Assembly (NCBI GenBank): GCA_964521715.1
Contig: CAZFSS010000043.1
Location: 1-21,692, forward strand
Source of the DNA: DAOVRD01 sp964521715
GTDB lineage: Bacteria > Planctomycetota > Brocadiia > SM23-32
Direction: 5' to 3'
Length of the DNA: 21,692 nt
Position numbers and translations under genes: made by a program. Below, one piece after another: positions 21,500-21,692 of the stretch. The stretch's first letter is position 1, and each line of letters opens with the position of its first letter. The notes under the pieces are model-generated. The model did not search any database, was not told the origin of the DNA, and saw only the letters and a program-made list of their open reading frames with translations.

Positions 21500-21692
21500 G
21501 ACTGCCTCCGAGCACAGTGGATCCTCAACGCTTGGTTCGGTCGCTGTCAGACCAGGGCGGTACCTCGCGCGTGTGGCGTGACCATTATTCGGTCCACCTG
21601 CCTCGTGGGGCCGAACACCTTTCGTAGGGGCACGGCGTCCAGCCTTCTATGAAAAGGCCCACTGTGTCAAGGAAGAATCCTCGTAGCGGTTT
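21500..21692. other. right-edge intergenic sequence
   Basis: No gene is seen on either strand. On the minus strand a TTGACA (complement near 21662-21667) lies upstream of the small antitoxin-like gene but lacks a good -10 box at the right distance. A short CGTAGGGGCACGGC (around 21625) resembles half of a dispersed palindromic repeat that I have seen in other GC-rich genomes; the other half is absent. Confidence 0.25.

Noticed and set aside
21615..21640. dispersed REP-like palindrome (CGTAGGGGCACGGC)
   Set aside because: Only one half of the palindrome is present and no second copy was noticed in the window.
1..21692. CRISPR array, IS element or long direct repeats
   Set aside because: I saw no regularly spaced repeats, no transposase ORF and no terminal inverted repeats, although the HigBA and HEPN regions look accessory.

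Overview
The window is GC-rich bacterial chromosome (about 65% GC by eye) with dense, mostly plus-strand genes. It looks like a member of the Planctomycetota or a related candidate phylum, probably a metagenome-derived genome. The reasons are the multi-HTH sigma-like protein at 1082 (a type I associate with planctomycetes), the dnaN-dciA-gyrB-gyrA order without an adjacent dnaA or recF, and the family of the zinc-ribbon repeat protein at 15460. This assignment is inference; there is no rRNA or ribosomal-protein gene to confirm it.

Layout: (1) 96-3925, a PP-loop ATPase of the ThiI/MnmA type, overlapped closely by a sigma-like regulator, then a DUF1015 protein with its own promoter. (2) 3926-4576, 650 bases with no convincing gene. 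It holds a near-consensus promoter, three successive stable hairpins (a candidate structured RNA or leader) and a stretch of about 30% GC just before dnaN. (3) 4577-13070, a replication and topology operon: dnaN, dciA (helicase loader), gyrB, an unknown zinc-ribbon protein with an L7/L12-like domain, gyrA and purC, with short gaps or overlaps. (4) 13071-16014, an accessory stretch: a HigB/HigA-protease toxin-antitoxin pair with a strong promoter and inverted repeats, a membrane ankyrin protein cut off in its first repeat, and facing it a Mth938-like gene cut off at the same point, preceded by a zinc-ribbon protein with a GQxxxG tandem repeat. (5) 16061-18643, a divergent pair: a membrane-anchored SGNH hydrolase and an L-arabinose/L-fucose isomerase-type enzyme. 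(6) 18644-21692, accessory again: a small unknown protein, a two-gene module led by an Apea-like HEPN protein (possible RNA-targeting defence), and a small orphan antitoxin-like protein.

The most interesting signals are the HEPN two-gene module, the structured leader before dnaN, the L7/L12-like protein between the gyrase genes, the non-canonical residues at drug-contact positions of both gyrase subunits (GyrA Ser83 position is Val; GyrB Asp426 position is Gln), and the single breakpoint that truncates two convergent genes.
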